Positions 54,099-62,682 of a stretch of DNA of 64,000 nucleotides are shown in pieces. The position numbers were made by a program, and so were the translations under genes. Under the pieces are notes generated by a model that saw nothing but the letters and a program-made list of their open reading frames with translations, was not told where the DNA came from and did not search any database. This DNA comes from MPNP01 sp963668325 (GTDB lineage: Bacteria > Pseudomonadota > Alphaproteobacteria > Rhodobacterales > Rhodobacteraceae), in the NCBI GenBank assembly GCA_963668325.1, contig OY764222.1:3166467-3230466 (forward strand), read 5' to 3'. The stretch's first letter is position 1. The number at the start of each line of letters is the position of its first letter.

Positions 54099-55439
54099 TC
54101 ATGCCTTCGCCCACGCAAAGCCCTTTGTCGTCGGCGCAAGTCGAACCAAGCCGTATTGTTCCCACAGTTTGGCGCTTGAAAATTGCACATATTTTCCACT
54201 TCTTAACTTGTGCTTTCGTGTGAGCCACTGTCGAAGCCGTTTTGTCGTGTGAGCATCAATGGCCCTGTAAGCAGGACTGACTTGGCCAAGACAATAGTAA
54301 TTCGCCCAACCGGACAGCATTCTGTTCAGTTTCAGCACCATATCTTCGCTGGCCATCAATCCAAATCTCGCGGCCGTCTGCTCGCTGATTTTACGGCATA
54401 TGCCTTGAACACTCGCCTTGCTCGGGCGGGTACCTATGTAGGTCCCTGTCCCATTCCGGCGGTAATTAAGTCCAATACGATAACCAAGAAACCCCATGGC
54501 TTCATCTGGACATCGCAGGCATTGGGTTTTCTGGTCATTGAGAGGTAGGTGCAGACAATGCATGATTCGTTTGACCGCCAGCAGCATCTCCGTCGCTGGT
54601 GCTTTGCCAAGGACACAAAAATCATCCGCATAATTCACAATCTCCGACCCGAAGCGTCGAGTATAACCCAACGCTTGCCAACCAAGAATGAACCGACGCA
54701 TGTAAAGATTGCTGGCAAGGGGTGAAATGGGTGCACCCTGCGGGGTCCCTTTCCTTTCCTTGCGGGCACGGTTGGTACGCCGTTTCCCACCGCGACCATC
54801 ATCCTCTATGACCGGCATCTCCAACCATGCCTTGATAAGAGTGAGCATGCGGCCATCGCTGACACGACGGGCGATGCTCTTCATCAATTCAGCATGGGGT
54901 ATCTCACCGAAATAGTTGGACAAATCGCCGTCAACCACCTCTCTATGGCCCGTATTCAGAAGTCCATGAACACGTTTGACCGCATCAATGGCACTCCGCC
55001 CCGGTCGATAGGCATATTGTTCCGGTTGCAAGTCAGCTTCAATAATCGGCTCAAGGATGAGCAAGGCCGATGTCTGTGCCACTCTGTCCCGGATACAGGG
55101 TATGCCCAGCGGTCGGAATTTTCCCGGTTGCTTCTTCGGAATCATAACCTGTCGTACCGGTTTCGGTACATAGCTGTTCTCCCTCAGATCCCTCGACAGT
55201 TCCCCAAGCCACTTGTCCACGCCATACGAAGCAATGTCATCGAATGTCTCTCGGTCAATCCCGGGCACCCCGCCATTTTGACGGACCTGCTTCCAGGCTT
55301 GGGTAAGAAAATCCATTCGCCACACCTTATCAATCAGTGCATGGAAGCGGCAATCGGGTTCTCGCTTCGCTTTTGCATGTAGTATGTTCTGGAGTTTCTG
55401 AACTCCTTGTAGCCCTGTTAGATTATCATCAGTAGCCAT
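54099..55439 (-). CDS. ltrA: Group II intron reverse transcriptase/maturase
   Basis: A 446-residue LtrA-type protein. RT blocks: GVPGIDRETFDD, RPLGIPCIRDRVAQ, YRPGRSAIDAVK, GTPQGAPISPLASNLYM and catalytic YADD in EIVNYADDFCVLG, followed by the maturase-type RMLSGWANYYCLG. No endonuclease domain is seen. ATG 55439 follows AAAGGAGG at 55446-55454. The transposon has inserted only 19 bp upstream of that site, so the ribosome site is kept but the link to the intron's 5' RNA is lost. Confidence 0.92.
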   Translation of the reverse strand: MATDDNLTGLQGVQKLQNILHAKAKREPDCRFHALIDKVWRMDFLTQAWKQVRQNGGVPGIDRETFDDIASYGVDKWLGELSRDLRENSYVPKPVRQVMIPKKQPGKFRPLGIPCIRDRVAQTSALLILEPIIEADLQPEQYAYRPGRSAIDAVKRVHGLLNTGHREVVDGDLSNYFGEIPHAELMKSIARRVSDGRMLTLIKAWLEMPVIEDDGRGGKRRTNRARKERKGTPQGAPISPLASNLYMRRFILGWQALGYTRRFGSEIVNYADDFCVLGKAPATEMLLAVKRIMHCLHLPLNDQKTQCLRCPDEAMGFLGYRIGLNYRRNGTGTYIGTRPSKASVQGICRKISEQTAARFGLMASEDMVLKLNRMLSGWANYYCLGQVSPAYRAIDAHTTKRLRQWLTRKHKLRSGKYVQFSSAKLWEQYGLVRLAPTTKGFAWAKA

Positions 55440-55732
55440 GCCTTGCCTCCTTTCCATACTGTTGTTGTTTTTTAATTTAAATCAACTTGAATTTCTCAAA
55501 TTATTTCGGGCGAAGTGAGACAAATCTTTTCAAGAAGCTCCAATAATTTTAATAAAATCAATTTCCCCACCATTTCTTTTCCAAGCAGTTAAATTCCCCA
55601 CCTGGCAAATTTACCCCGCAAAGGCCTAAGCCGGTAACTGTTTGCAAGCACCGCAGGTCGATCAAATTGCTTGGTGCACCGTAATCCCGTTGGTCTCGAT
55701 TATTGGTGGGAGTAGTTTGTTCAAATGATCAT

Positions 55733-56671
55733 TCAGTTGTCTTGCTGCACCTGCAGACAAGCATTCCAGTCCTTGCCCCCTTGGGGTCTTAGGCGCTGTA
55801 TTTCGGGATGTGCCTGTAGCAGAAGAACCGCGGCCTGATCACCGGCCATATCGGCATCATAGCCACACCAGATGGTTTCCGATGGGACCAGATCAATAAT
55901 CCAGGGGGGCAGCGTTGTGGCCACACCGGCAGTGGAGATGATATATTGGAAATGGGAACACTCCTTGCACATAGCCGCCGACAGAGTATAAGCCGACAGG
56001 GCATCAATCGCACTTTCGACCAACAGGGTTGGTCCCGCTTCCTGACGCGCCAGCCAGAACCCACCTTGCGCTTTTCTGGACCCCCGGCGCATTCCCTTGA
56101 AGGGTCGCCCTGGCATGGTTCCGTGCAACTCGGCCCCAACCGGTAAAGCCTTGGCATCACGGGTGATAAAAACAGCATTGCCCCTCTGGTCAGCCCCAAC
56201 AAGATGCTTCCGGTGACACCAGGCAACAAGCGCGGGTGCAATCTGGCGGTCCCCGACAAGATAAGTCCACACCCGGGGCCAGTACCTTGGGACCAGTTGC
56301 AAATCCGGTGCGAGGGTGTTGCTTGCTGCCAACGGGGCGTGCCGACCACCTGGTTTGGCTGTTTGGGAACAGGGAACCACCGAAGATTGATAAGCCTGGC
56401 AAGACAATTGTTTCAGCCAGGCCAGGGCTTCACCAAAACCGCACCCCCTGGCATGGATGACAAGATCAATCGCACCGCCACCACCGGTGCCATTGAGGTG
56501 ATCATAAAATTGGCTACCGGTAATGCTGAGCACTGAGCCGGAACGACGCCAGCGGTTTTGATCACTTGGATCACGCTGATAACCGCAGGCTTCGGCCACC
56601 CGACCAAGGGATATGTCCCTGAGCCGGGTGATCTGTTGGCACGACCATGGTCTTATTGGTCCAGGTCTCAT
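55733..56671 (-). CDS. Toprim/DUF3991 (primase-like) protein of the transposon
   Basis: A 312-residue protein. The N-terminus resembles DUF3991 (RVAEACGYQRDPSDQNRWRR, then GGGAIDLVIHARGCGFGEAL); the C-terminal Toprim domain has the Glu in LLVESAIDALSAYTL and Asp pair in WCGYDADMAGDQAA. This pairing occurs in primase/DNA-processing proteins of plasmids and phages. ATG 56671 overlaps the ATPase stop (ATGA). Its role in transposition is not known to me. Confidence 0.85.
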   Translation of the reverse strand: MRPGPIRPWSCQQITRLRDISLGRVAEACGYQRDPSDQNRWRRSGSVLSITGSQFYDHLNGTGGGGAIDLVIHARGCGFGEALAWLKQLSCQAYQSSVVPCSQTAKPGGRHAPLAASNTLAPDLQLVPRYWPRVWTYLVGDRQIAPALVAWCHRKHLVGADQRGNAVFITRDAKALPVGAELHGTMPGRPFKGMRRGSRKAQGGFWLARQEAGPTLLVESAIDALSAYTLSAAMCKECSHFQYIISTAGVATTLPPWIIDLVPSETIWCGYDADMAGDQAAVLLLQAHPEIQRLRPQGGKDWNACLQVQQDN

Positions 56672-57471
56672 TGGTCCAGTTCACCAAGAGCCTCTTCCAC
56701 ATGAACGGCCGTTACCAGACGGGATTTATTCAGGGCCGCCGCAACCAGGGCAAAATGAGTCAGCCGGTCCAGCATACGTGGAACACCCTTACTGGCCAAG
56801 GCCAGGGCGGCAATCGCCGCCGGTTCAAACAGATCACTCTCGTAACCGGCAAGGCGCAACCGATGGCTGAGATAACCACCAACTTCCTCTTCACTCAGAC
56901 CGCCTAGGCTGCACCGAATGACAATCCGTTGGGATAATGACGCATGGGTCGCCATCTGTTGCAGACGTCGCCGCAATTCACTGAGCCCAACGAGCAGCAG
57001 ACATAACCGTTTCTCGGAATCCATCTCGTAATTGGTCAACAGACGCAACTCCTCCAGAATGGTATTATGCAAATGATGAGCTTCGTCAAAAATCAGCACC
57101 GGATATTGCCGGGCGGCAACAACCAGCCGGGATACCTCCTCCTGGATGGCCTTGAAGGCCGCGGCCCGGCTGGTAAAACGGTCCAGGCCAAAGGCGTTGG
57201 CAATGGTATTGTAACTGTCGAGAACCGAACCTGTGGAGAGGGTTACATAACAGACCCGATATTGGTTGGGATGCAACTGGCTCACGACCTGGCGGCAGAG
57301 CGTGGTCTTGCCAGTGCCGGCCTCCGCCGTCAACAGACCAATACCTCGCAGTTCCAGGAGATGCTGTAGACGATGACGGGTTTCCGAGGCCGCGGTATAA
57401 TCGAATAATTCATCCGCCTTGGGGGCCACATCAAATGGATAGTGCTTGAGGCCAAAATGTACTTTATACAT
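56668..57471 (-). CDS. ExeA/TniB-like AAA ATPase
   Basis: A 267-residue AAA ATPase: FGLKHYPFDVAPKADELF at the N-terminus is ExeA-like, Walker A LLTAEAGTGKTTLCRQ, Walker B VLIFDEAHHLH, sensor region LLVGLSELRRRL. In TniA/TniB and Tn7 systems such an ATPase selects the target and activates the transposase. The start ATG shares a base with the transposase stop (TAATG). Confidence 0.9.
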   Translation of the reverse strand: MYKVHFGLKHYPFDVAPKADELFDYTAASETRHRLQHLLELRGIGLLTAEAGTGKTTLCRQVVSQLHPNQYRVCYVTLSTGSVLDSYNTIANAFGLDRFTSRAAAFKAIQEEVSRLVVAARQYPVLIFDEAHHLHNTILEELRLLTNYEMDSEKRLCLLLVGLSELRRRLQQMATHASLSQRIVIRCSLGGLSEEEVGGYLSHRLRLAGYESDLFEPAAIAALALASKGVPRMLDRLTHFALVAAALNKSRLVTAVHVEEALGELDQ

Positions 57472-58763
57472 TACTTCTCCTCCTTCTCATCATCGCTGGG
57501 GCCAAACCGCAAGGGCGGTCGACCACGTGGAATGGTGGTATTGGCAAAGAGGTCCAAAAGAGTGGCCTCGCCAACGGGTTTGTTATCATGATAAACCAAC
57601 AGCGGCCGTCCCGGTGGGGCCGACGGGTCATAACGCAAGGTAACCGTTTGGCCTACCAATTCCGGTGCCACCTCATACTGACGATTGTCAAGCGACACGG
57701 TGTGGGCTTGGTTGACCTTGCGGCTGACCTCGTGCAGGAACATAAGATCAAGGTCAAGGTGTGGTTCAGGATAGCGAACATGCTCAGCCTTGGCGACCCA
57801 ACAATCCATCGGAGTGGCATTGTCAAGACCACGATGCGGTGTCATGTGATAGTCGCTATCAATCCAGCAACGGGTCCGTTCATTGAGGGTTGCAAGGTTG
57901 GGAATGGCATCGTCGGCAAGCGGTGCCAGCAGCTGATCTCTGACCCGCCGAAAATATCTTTCAATTTTGCCTTTTCCTTGTGGAGCGTACGGCCTTGCAT
58001 GTAGTAACGCGATGTTCAGACGGGCGCAGACAATGGACAAATGTTTCGATCGGAAGTTGGCTCCATTGTCGGTATAAAGTCGAGTTGGCACCCCTCGACG
58101 GGTAATGGCCTCGCGCAGGACATAAAGAAAGGCCCAGGCCTTTTCGGAGAAGGCAAAATGGGCATAGGGTATGATCCTGGTCGCATCATCAAGGATGGCC
58201 AGCAAATAGGTCCGGCGAAGACGCCCCTTGGCATCAGGAATTTTGGGACCATACATGACATCGGCTTGCCAGAGTTCACCGGGATAGCGGTATTGAAACC
58301 GACGCAGATCCTGTCCCCGGAAAGGATCCTCCTTGACCATCAGCCCCTCACGGGTAAACAGACGATGCACCGTTGAGGGCGAGACCGGAACATCCGGGGG
58401 AATCTCACCAGTTTGGCGGCCTTCGGCAATTACCTGACGAACACTCAAGACGGGAGTGTTGTGTTTGATGGCCAGGAGTGTCTCACTGACTTCCGCCGGC
58501 ATCCGACGTGGTTGGGCCCGTTCACTGCGCTTTTTGGGCAGCAGCCCCTCATAACCCTTGTGTTCATAATTGCGGACCCAATCCACAAGTGTTCCTGAAG
58601 CCACACGGGTTCGGCTACTACCGGGAATGGTGTGAGCTTTGGCCGCCAGGTTGGCAATGATGACATTCCTTTCCGGACCGGCTGGCCAGGCAATGATCTG
58701 GGCCACCAGGCCATAGCGAAAGAGAGCGACATCCTCGCGGTGCCGGTTTGGTGATGTTGTCAT
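57471..58763 (-). CDS. DDE integrase-type transposase (TniA-like)
   Basis: About 430 residues from ATG 58763, which has AAAGGAGG nine bases upstream; a longer reading from 58916 is poorly supported and overlaps the upstream gene. N-terminal helix-turn-helix regions, then the rve core: Asp in LWQADVMYGP, Asp in LYTDNGANF, Glu in KGKIERYFRRVRDQ. A Mu-transposase C-type barrel follows (NQAHTVSLDNRQYEV). Joins DNA ends at the TGTTG termini. Confidence 0.9.
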   Translation of the reverse strand: MTTSPNRHREDVALFRYGLVAQIIAWPAGPERNVIIANLAAKAHTIPGSSRTRVASGTLVDWVRNYEHKGYEGLLPKKRSERAQPRRMPAEVSETLLAIKHNTPVLSVRQVIAEGRQTGEIPPDVPVSPSTVHRLFTREGLMVKEDPFRGQDLRRFQYRYPGELWQADVMYGPKIPDAKGRLRRTYLLAILDDATRIIPYAHFAFSEKAWAFLYVLREAITRRGVPTRLYTDNGANFRSKHLSIVCARLNIALLHARPYAPQGKGKIERYFRRVRDQLLAPLADDAIPNLATLNERTRCWIDSDYHMTPHRGLDNATPMDCWVAKAEHVRYPEPHLDLDLMFLHEVSRKVNQAHTVSLDNRQYEVAPELVGQTVTLRYDPSAPPGRPLLVYHDNKPVGEATLLDLFANTTIPRGRPPLRFGPSDDEKEEK

Positions 58764-58830
58764 AAGTAAAAACCTCCTTTTTGACTTGTTTTTTAAAATA
58801 TCGGAGGAAAATGGGGCCCGATTCGGCAAA

Positions 58831-59475
58831 TCAGCAGGGGCCACCTTGTGTTGGGGGCCCAGTTTGCGACTCAATAGGGTGGCTGCAGGATCTAAATCCA
58901 ACCGGTCGGGGGACATATTCGAGGTGATTGTTATACTGCTTGCGCAAAGTCACCAGCAGCGTGGTGGTCGTCCCCTTCTTGGCCCGGAAGGTTCCAACCG
59001 TCAGCGGCGCTTCGGCATAAAGCTCGGCGAACAAACCTCGGGCAAGATGCAGAGCCAGGGAGGCCCAAAGAATACGTCTTTTGAGCCACCGGCGCTGGGC
59101 TCGCCAAGTCCCATGATGGTTGGGACGTAGACGGTTATGGGCCGCGGTCAGGTTTGGACACTCTTCAGCAGCTAGAGCAACCTCTTCAATTGCCTGGAGG
59201 GTGCCGGGTTTGCTTGCTGCCATAAACTCTGGCAACAGGCTGAACGTCATCTGACAGGTGCGACAGTAATAGCGCGTAATGTTTATATTAGAGGGTGTTT
59301 TGCGAGGGTAACTCCCATGGCGGTGGAACTGACAGGTACTTTTTTGTGTGTTGGGACAGCACTCAAGTCTTGCTTCCTGCCATGCTTGCTTATAAATATA
59401 GTCGTCGACCGAAAGTGTGGTTTGATGAATGAGTTGCACTGGTGGGTCCTTTATTGTGGTTTGTGTGGTAACGTT
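58831..59475 (-). CDS. Zinc-ribbon protein of the transposon
   Basis: About 214 residues from GTG 59475 (a TTG at 59505 would lie in a hairpin). It contains paired Cys/His of a zinc ribbon: ARLECCPNTQKSTCQFHRHG and RYYCRTCQMTFSLLP, followed by helical regions. Similar small zinc proteins accompany TniA-type transposases and may bind DNA. No enzyme motif seen. Family uncertain. Confidence 0.7.
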   Translation of the reverse strand, partial: NVTTQTTIKDPPVQLIHQTTLSVDDYIYKQAWQEARLECCPNTQKSTCQFHRHGSYPRKTPSNINITRYYCRTCQMTFSLLPEFMAASKPGTLQAIEEVALAAEECPNLTAAHNRLRPNHHGTWRAQRRWLKRRILWASLALHLARGLFAELYAEAPLTVGTFRAKKGTTTTLLVTLRKQYNNHLEYVPRPVGFRSCSHPIESQTGPPTQGGPC

Positions 59476-59487
59476 CACAATAATGCC

Positions 59488-59525
59488 GGAGTATTCGGGG
59501 GGCAACCCCCGAATACTCCTTTTTT
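59488..59525 (+). terminator. Rho-independent terminator-like hairpin
   Basis: A perfect 14-bp stem, GGAGTATTCGGGGG / CCCCCGAATACTCC with a GCAA loop, followed by six T on the plus strand. It stands just upstream of the transposon's gene set and would stop transcription coming from the left, i.e. antisense to those genes. Confidence 0.8.
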
Positions 59526-59767
59526 ATGCTGTAATGATCTTGGGAGTATGGTTTTAGTTTGGCCCTGGGAGGGTCAGACAAACTTGCATGCTACGGTAAT
59601 GACCGTTCGGAGTTTCCTGGGAAAAGGAAACTCTACTTGAAAAAATTTAGCTACTGGGGAAAGAAAAAAGTAACCTGTTCAAATTAATTCAGTTTCCCAG
59701 TAATTCGGTACTGAAATAATATGGGAAAAATACCCCGTTACGATTTGAAATAAAGTGGTAACCAACA

Positions 59768-60240
59768 ACTGTTCCCAGAGTCAGGCCCCTTCCCTCAGCC
59801 AGCATTACCCGGCGTCAACAGTATTACGAGCCTGTCCGTCGCCCGGCCAGCCCGGTCTGCCTCTCGCGAGGTTCCAGTTTGGTATGTGCCTACCACTGAC
59901 AGGGTTTCCCGTGTTGCAACATTTTCCTTCTTCCATACATGCCATCGCCACTACCCCGATGGGTCCGAACGGTGCCTTTGTCGTTCACTACCCGTTCGGT
60001 GTCAGGCTTCCCTTATTAACAGGAAGGTCGCCACCCATATTACCCTTTTCGAGGCCTGCTCAGCGTTCACTTCGCGTTACGGCCTGTATGTTCGCTGAAT
60101 CGCCCAAGGCGACCCTTCTTGCCAAAGTGCTTCAGTCTACATTGTTACCTCCGTAAACCGCCCTGGCTGCTTCCAACCGGAACGACAGTTGTTGCGCGGG
60201 ATTCGCACCCGCTAGGAAAATGCACCTTTGCACGGCGCAC
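59768..60240 (-). ncRNA. 5' half of group II intron RNA
   Basis: Starts GTGCGCCGTGCAAAGGTGC and continues as GC-rich, highly folded sequence without a real gene, as expected for domain I and following domains. GAAA-type tetraloops and many short stems are visible. Separated from the rest of the intron by the transposon. Confidence 0.75.
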
Positions 60241-60564
60241 TGCTAATTTTGGGATAAGTGCTCAAAAACTGTTTTGATCGGCCTTTTTTAATTTTATTGT
60301 CTCTCTGCTATAAATAATTGTTGCGGTCGGTTCTGCAGAACGGTCATCAACATTTTGGCAAGATTCAAACGGTCCATTATGGCTTTCAAATCAAATTGCA
60401 TATAATTGTCAACACGCTAATATCTAACCCGAGCGGTCTTGTCCCACGGCATGGTATTCCTCCTTTATTGTGGTTATTACTGGAGGGTGTAACATACACG
60501 TATTAAAGACCGTTTGCTCCCTCAACGACTTATGGAACAGGCTCTAAGATTTTAAGAATGAAAT
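60241..60564. other. Intergenic region upstream of the halogenase gene
   Basis: No full gene is seen. On the minus strand a very strong ribosome site (AAAGGAGG) precedes an 11-codon frame, MPWDKTARVRY, at 60417-60452, which resembles the start of an IS5-type transposase cut short by a stop; it is probably a remnant. Confidence 0.4.
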
Positions 60565-61851
60565 ATGCTAGACTTTACGGCTAATACATTAAAAAAAATT
60601 GCGGTTGTTGGTCGAGGAACTGCTGGTTCCATGGCCGCGGCATATGCTTCCAAATATTGTTCAAACTTTGATATCGAACTGCACCATATATACGATGCTG
60701 GTATCCCAGTGATTGGAGTTGGAGAAGGCGGCTGGCCAGCGCTGGTCACCCAATTGCAGGAATTAACGGAATTACCTCATGAAACCATCCAGCAGCGGCT
60801 GAATGCAACACGTAAATACGGTGTGACTTTCGAAGGATGGGGGAAACTCAATAAAGATTTTACCCATTATTTTACGCCCCAACAAGTGGGATACTCTTAC
60901 CATCTCTCAGCAGACTTGATCACCGACTTGCTTCAGGAAAACACCAATGCACATAAAATTGATGCAAAAGTAACAAGAATTACCAAGTTGGAAGATGGTG
61001 CCGAAATAGCATTCAAGGACAGACCTACTGAACACTATGATCTGGTCTTTGATGCCCGTGGATTCCCCAAGGAATTGAATGAGGAATTACACTTAGTTAT
61101 TCCATTCATACCGACCAATACTGCAGTCATTCGCCGCTGCCCCTCTATTATTAGGCACTCATTGGAGGGGCCCGTTTTAACACCTACCTATACCCGTGGA
61201 GTTGCTCGCCAGCATGGATGGGTATTCGTAATTCCACTGACCACACACACTTCCTACGGATATATTTTTAATAGCAATTGTTCCGATTTCGATGAGATTG
61301 AGTCGGATTTTGATGATTTGCTAGATCATGAGGGCGTCAAAGAATTTGAACATCGATCTGTCATCCCCTTCCCTAATTTTATCCACCAACAAATGTATGA
61401 GGGGTCCATAGCTCGGGTCGGGAATGCTGGTGCTTTTATGGAACCGCTTGAGGCCATGGCTATTGTATCAGCCCAACTCCAGATTGGAATGGTGCTCCGT
61501 GCTCGTCAAAATCGCCCAGTTGAGTACATGGAACGTGATATTAAGGCAGTAAATAATTTTCTGATCAGTAGAATGTTAGGGTTTGCCCTGTTTATTGGTT
61601 GGCATTACAGTTGCGGCTCAAAATATAGTACTGAATTTTGGCGATTTGCAAGGGATAGGGCTTGGCCACAACATTGTGCAGGCACAAGCTTTGGCGTTGG
61701 ATATGGCAATGCCTTGAGTAAATTCGAAGGAATGCTCAAATTGTTAAAACAGCCTGTGATTAACCAGACTGACCTAGACCAACAGGATTTTCTTCCAATT
61801 TCCAGCTATGCCCAGATTTCGCATGGATTGGGTTGTTATCCACCACCTTAA
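60565..61851 (+). CDS. Flavin-dependent tryptophan-halogenase-like protein
   Basis: A 428-residue protein of the tryptophan halogenase family (typical members are about 500-530). FAD motif VVGRGTAGSMAA (family GxGxxG), VGEGGWP in place of VGEATVP, the putative catalytic Lys84 in ATRKYGVTFEGWG, and the halogenase block GWVFVIPL in place of WxWxIP; NAGAFMEPLEAMA near the end is the FAD/halide region. The second Trp of WxWxIP is Phe and the protein is short, so halogenation is likely but not certain. Needs a reduced-flavin supply, none seen here. In the RiPP locus its target may be the C-terminal Trp of precursor 2. Confidence 0.85.
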   Translation: MLDFTANTLKKIAVVGRGTAGSMAAAYASKYCSNFDIELHHIYDAGIPVIGVGEGGWPALVTQLQELTELPHETIQQRLNATRKYGVTFEGWGKLNKDFTHYFTPQQVGYSYHLSADLITDLLQENTNAHKIDAKVTRITKLEDGAEIAFKDRPTEHYDLVFDARGFPKELNEELHLVIPFIPTNTAVIRRCPSIIRHSLEGPVLTPTYTRGVARQHGWVFVIPLTTHTSYGYIFNSNCSDFDEIESDFDDLLDHEGVKEFEHRSVIPFPNFIHQQMYEGSIARVGNAGAFMEPLEAMAIVSAQLQIGMVLRARQNRPVEYMERDIKAVNNFLISRMLGFALFIGWHYSCGSKYSTEFWRFARDRAWPQHCAGTSFGVGYGNALSKFEGMLKLLKQPVINQTDLDQQDFLPISSYAQISHGLGCYPPP

Positions 61852-62090
61852 CTAGATCAGCTTATGGATAATTCTATGGCGCACTTGCTTGGATAGGAAG
61901 GTAAGGGTGCCTTTCTGGTCGCAAGGAACAAGATGATACTTATATCTTCCGAAAAAAATTGTAACGCTGGAAGAGTTCACTGATCGGGTTATCTCATTCT
62001 GATTCGAATTAGCCTACAAGTTTATGTTATTTAGTTGTTTTGGGAACTGGTATTTTTTGGAGGTTTTAACTTTGTGGGGAAATATCCTTA

Positions 62091-62678
62091 TTGTTGAACC
62101 AAAATTTATGGGTAAAAAATGGATTTGCTGTGTTTGATTATTTAAATTCCGTTCAAGATACTATTGCAGAATCAAAGAAGGAACGTGAACAACATGATAG
62201 GTTATTAACCATCTCCACTCCACATGAACGCTTACTCATCCTTACTATTTCTCTTTTGTTTTTTACCTTGGGAATATGGTTTTTTACTGGAGATGTAAAA
62301 AAATATATCTCTGCTGATGCTCTGCTGGTGGAAGTTGAGGCGCCTTTGGATACCAACAATCAATTGGTGGAAGTAGTGGTTTGGCTAAGTACTGACGATG
62401 CACCAAGGATAAAGATTGGTACACTCACAAAACTTGATTTTAATACAGCCTCTGGGGATGTATTTTCCATTAACGGGGAAATTGTATTATTAGCAAATTC
62501 GACCAATCCACAACAAGAACAAATGTCGTTAATAACAGAACTGGCCGGTGGGTCCCTTTATCAAGCCAGAATTTCACTGGCTGAAAAAATTGATATTACT
62601 TCAAAGTTGAACAAGGAATGTGAGGTGGAATTCCATATTGGTCAAGTAACCCCATTTCAGTTTTTCCTCATGAGCTGA
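62091..62678 (+). CDS. HlyD-like NHLM secretion adaptor (short)
   Basis: A 195-residue membrane-fusion-like protein. The pattern HDRLLTISTPHERLLILTISLL followed by a membrane segment and ADALLVEVEAP matches NHLM-bacteriocin secretion proteins, but the coiled coil and most of the periplasmic part are missing. No ATG is present: the frame opens at TTG 62091. The obvious ribosome site GGAGG (62059-62063) is followed by GTG 62074 in another frame that stops after seven codons, so the annotated start, or the sequence, may be wrong. Confidence 0.7.
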   Translation: MLNQNLWVKNGFAVFDYLNSVQDTIAESKKEREQHDRLLTISTPHERLLILTISLLFFTLGIWFFTGDVKKYISADALLVEVEAPLDTNNQLVEVVVWLSTDDAPRIKIGTLTKLDFNTASGDVFSINGEIVLLANSTNPQQEQMSLITELAGGSLYQARISLAEKIDITSKLNKECEVEFHIGQVTPFQFFLMS

Positions 62679-62682
62679 TGGT

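Larger units (their letters stand above)
55463..59767 (-). mobile_element. Tn7/Tn5053-like transposon with Toprim gene
   Basis: A 4305-bp element with TGTTG...CAACA ends (55463 and 59767) and a 5-bp target duplication ACTGT (55458-55462, 59768-59772), as in Tn7/Tn5053-type transposition. Four genes run on the minus strand in the order zinc-ribbon protein, DDE transposase, AAA ATPase, Toprim protein, with stop/start overlaps at both lower junctions. It sits inside the group II intron. Confidence 0.88.
53935..60240 (-). mobile_element. Group II intron, split by a transposon
   Basis: The 5' end is GTGCGCCGTGC at 60240 on the minus strand, matching the GUGYG consensus, followed by a long structured domain I region. 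Domain V is at 54054-54085 and the reverse transcriptase at 54099-55439. The 3' boundary is approximate. Subtracting the 4305-bp transposon and its duplication leaves about 2.0 kb, normal for a group II intron with its protein. It lies between precursor 2 and the halogenase gene, in what was their divergent intergenic region. Confidence 0.82.

Noticed and set aside
59755..60156. 133-codon plus-strand frame
   Set aside because: It lies antisense to the folded 5' RNA of the group II intron; sequence has intron RNA character, not protein-like.
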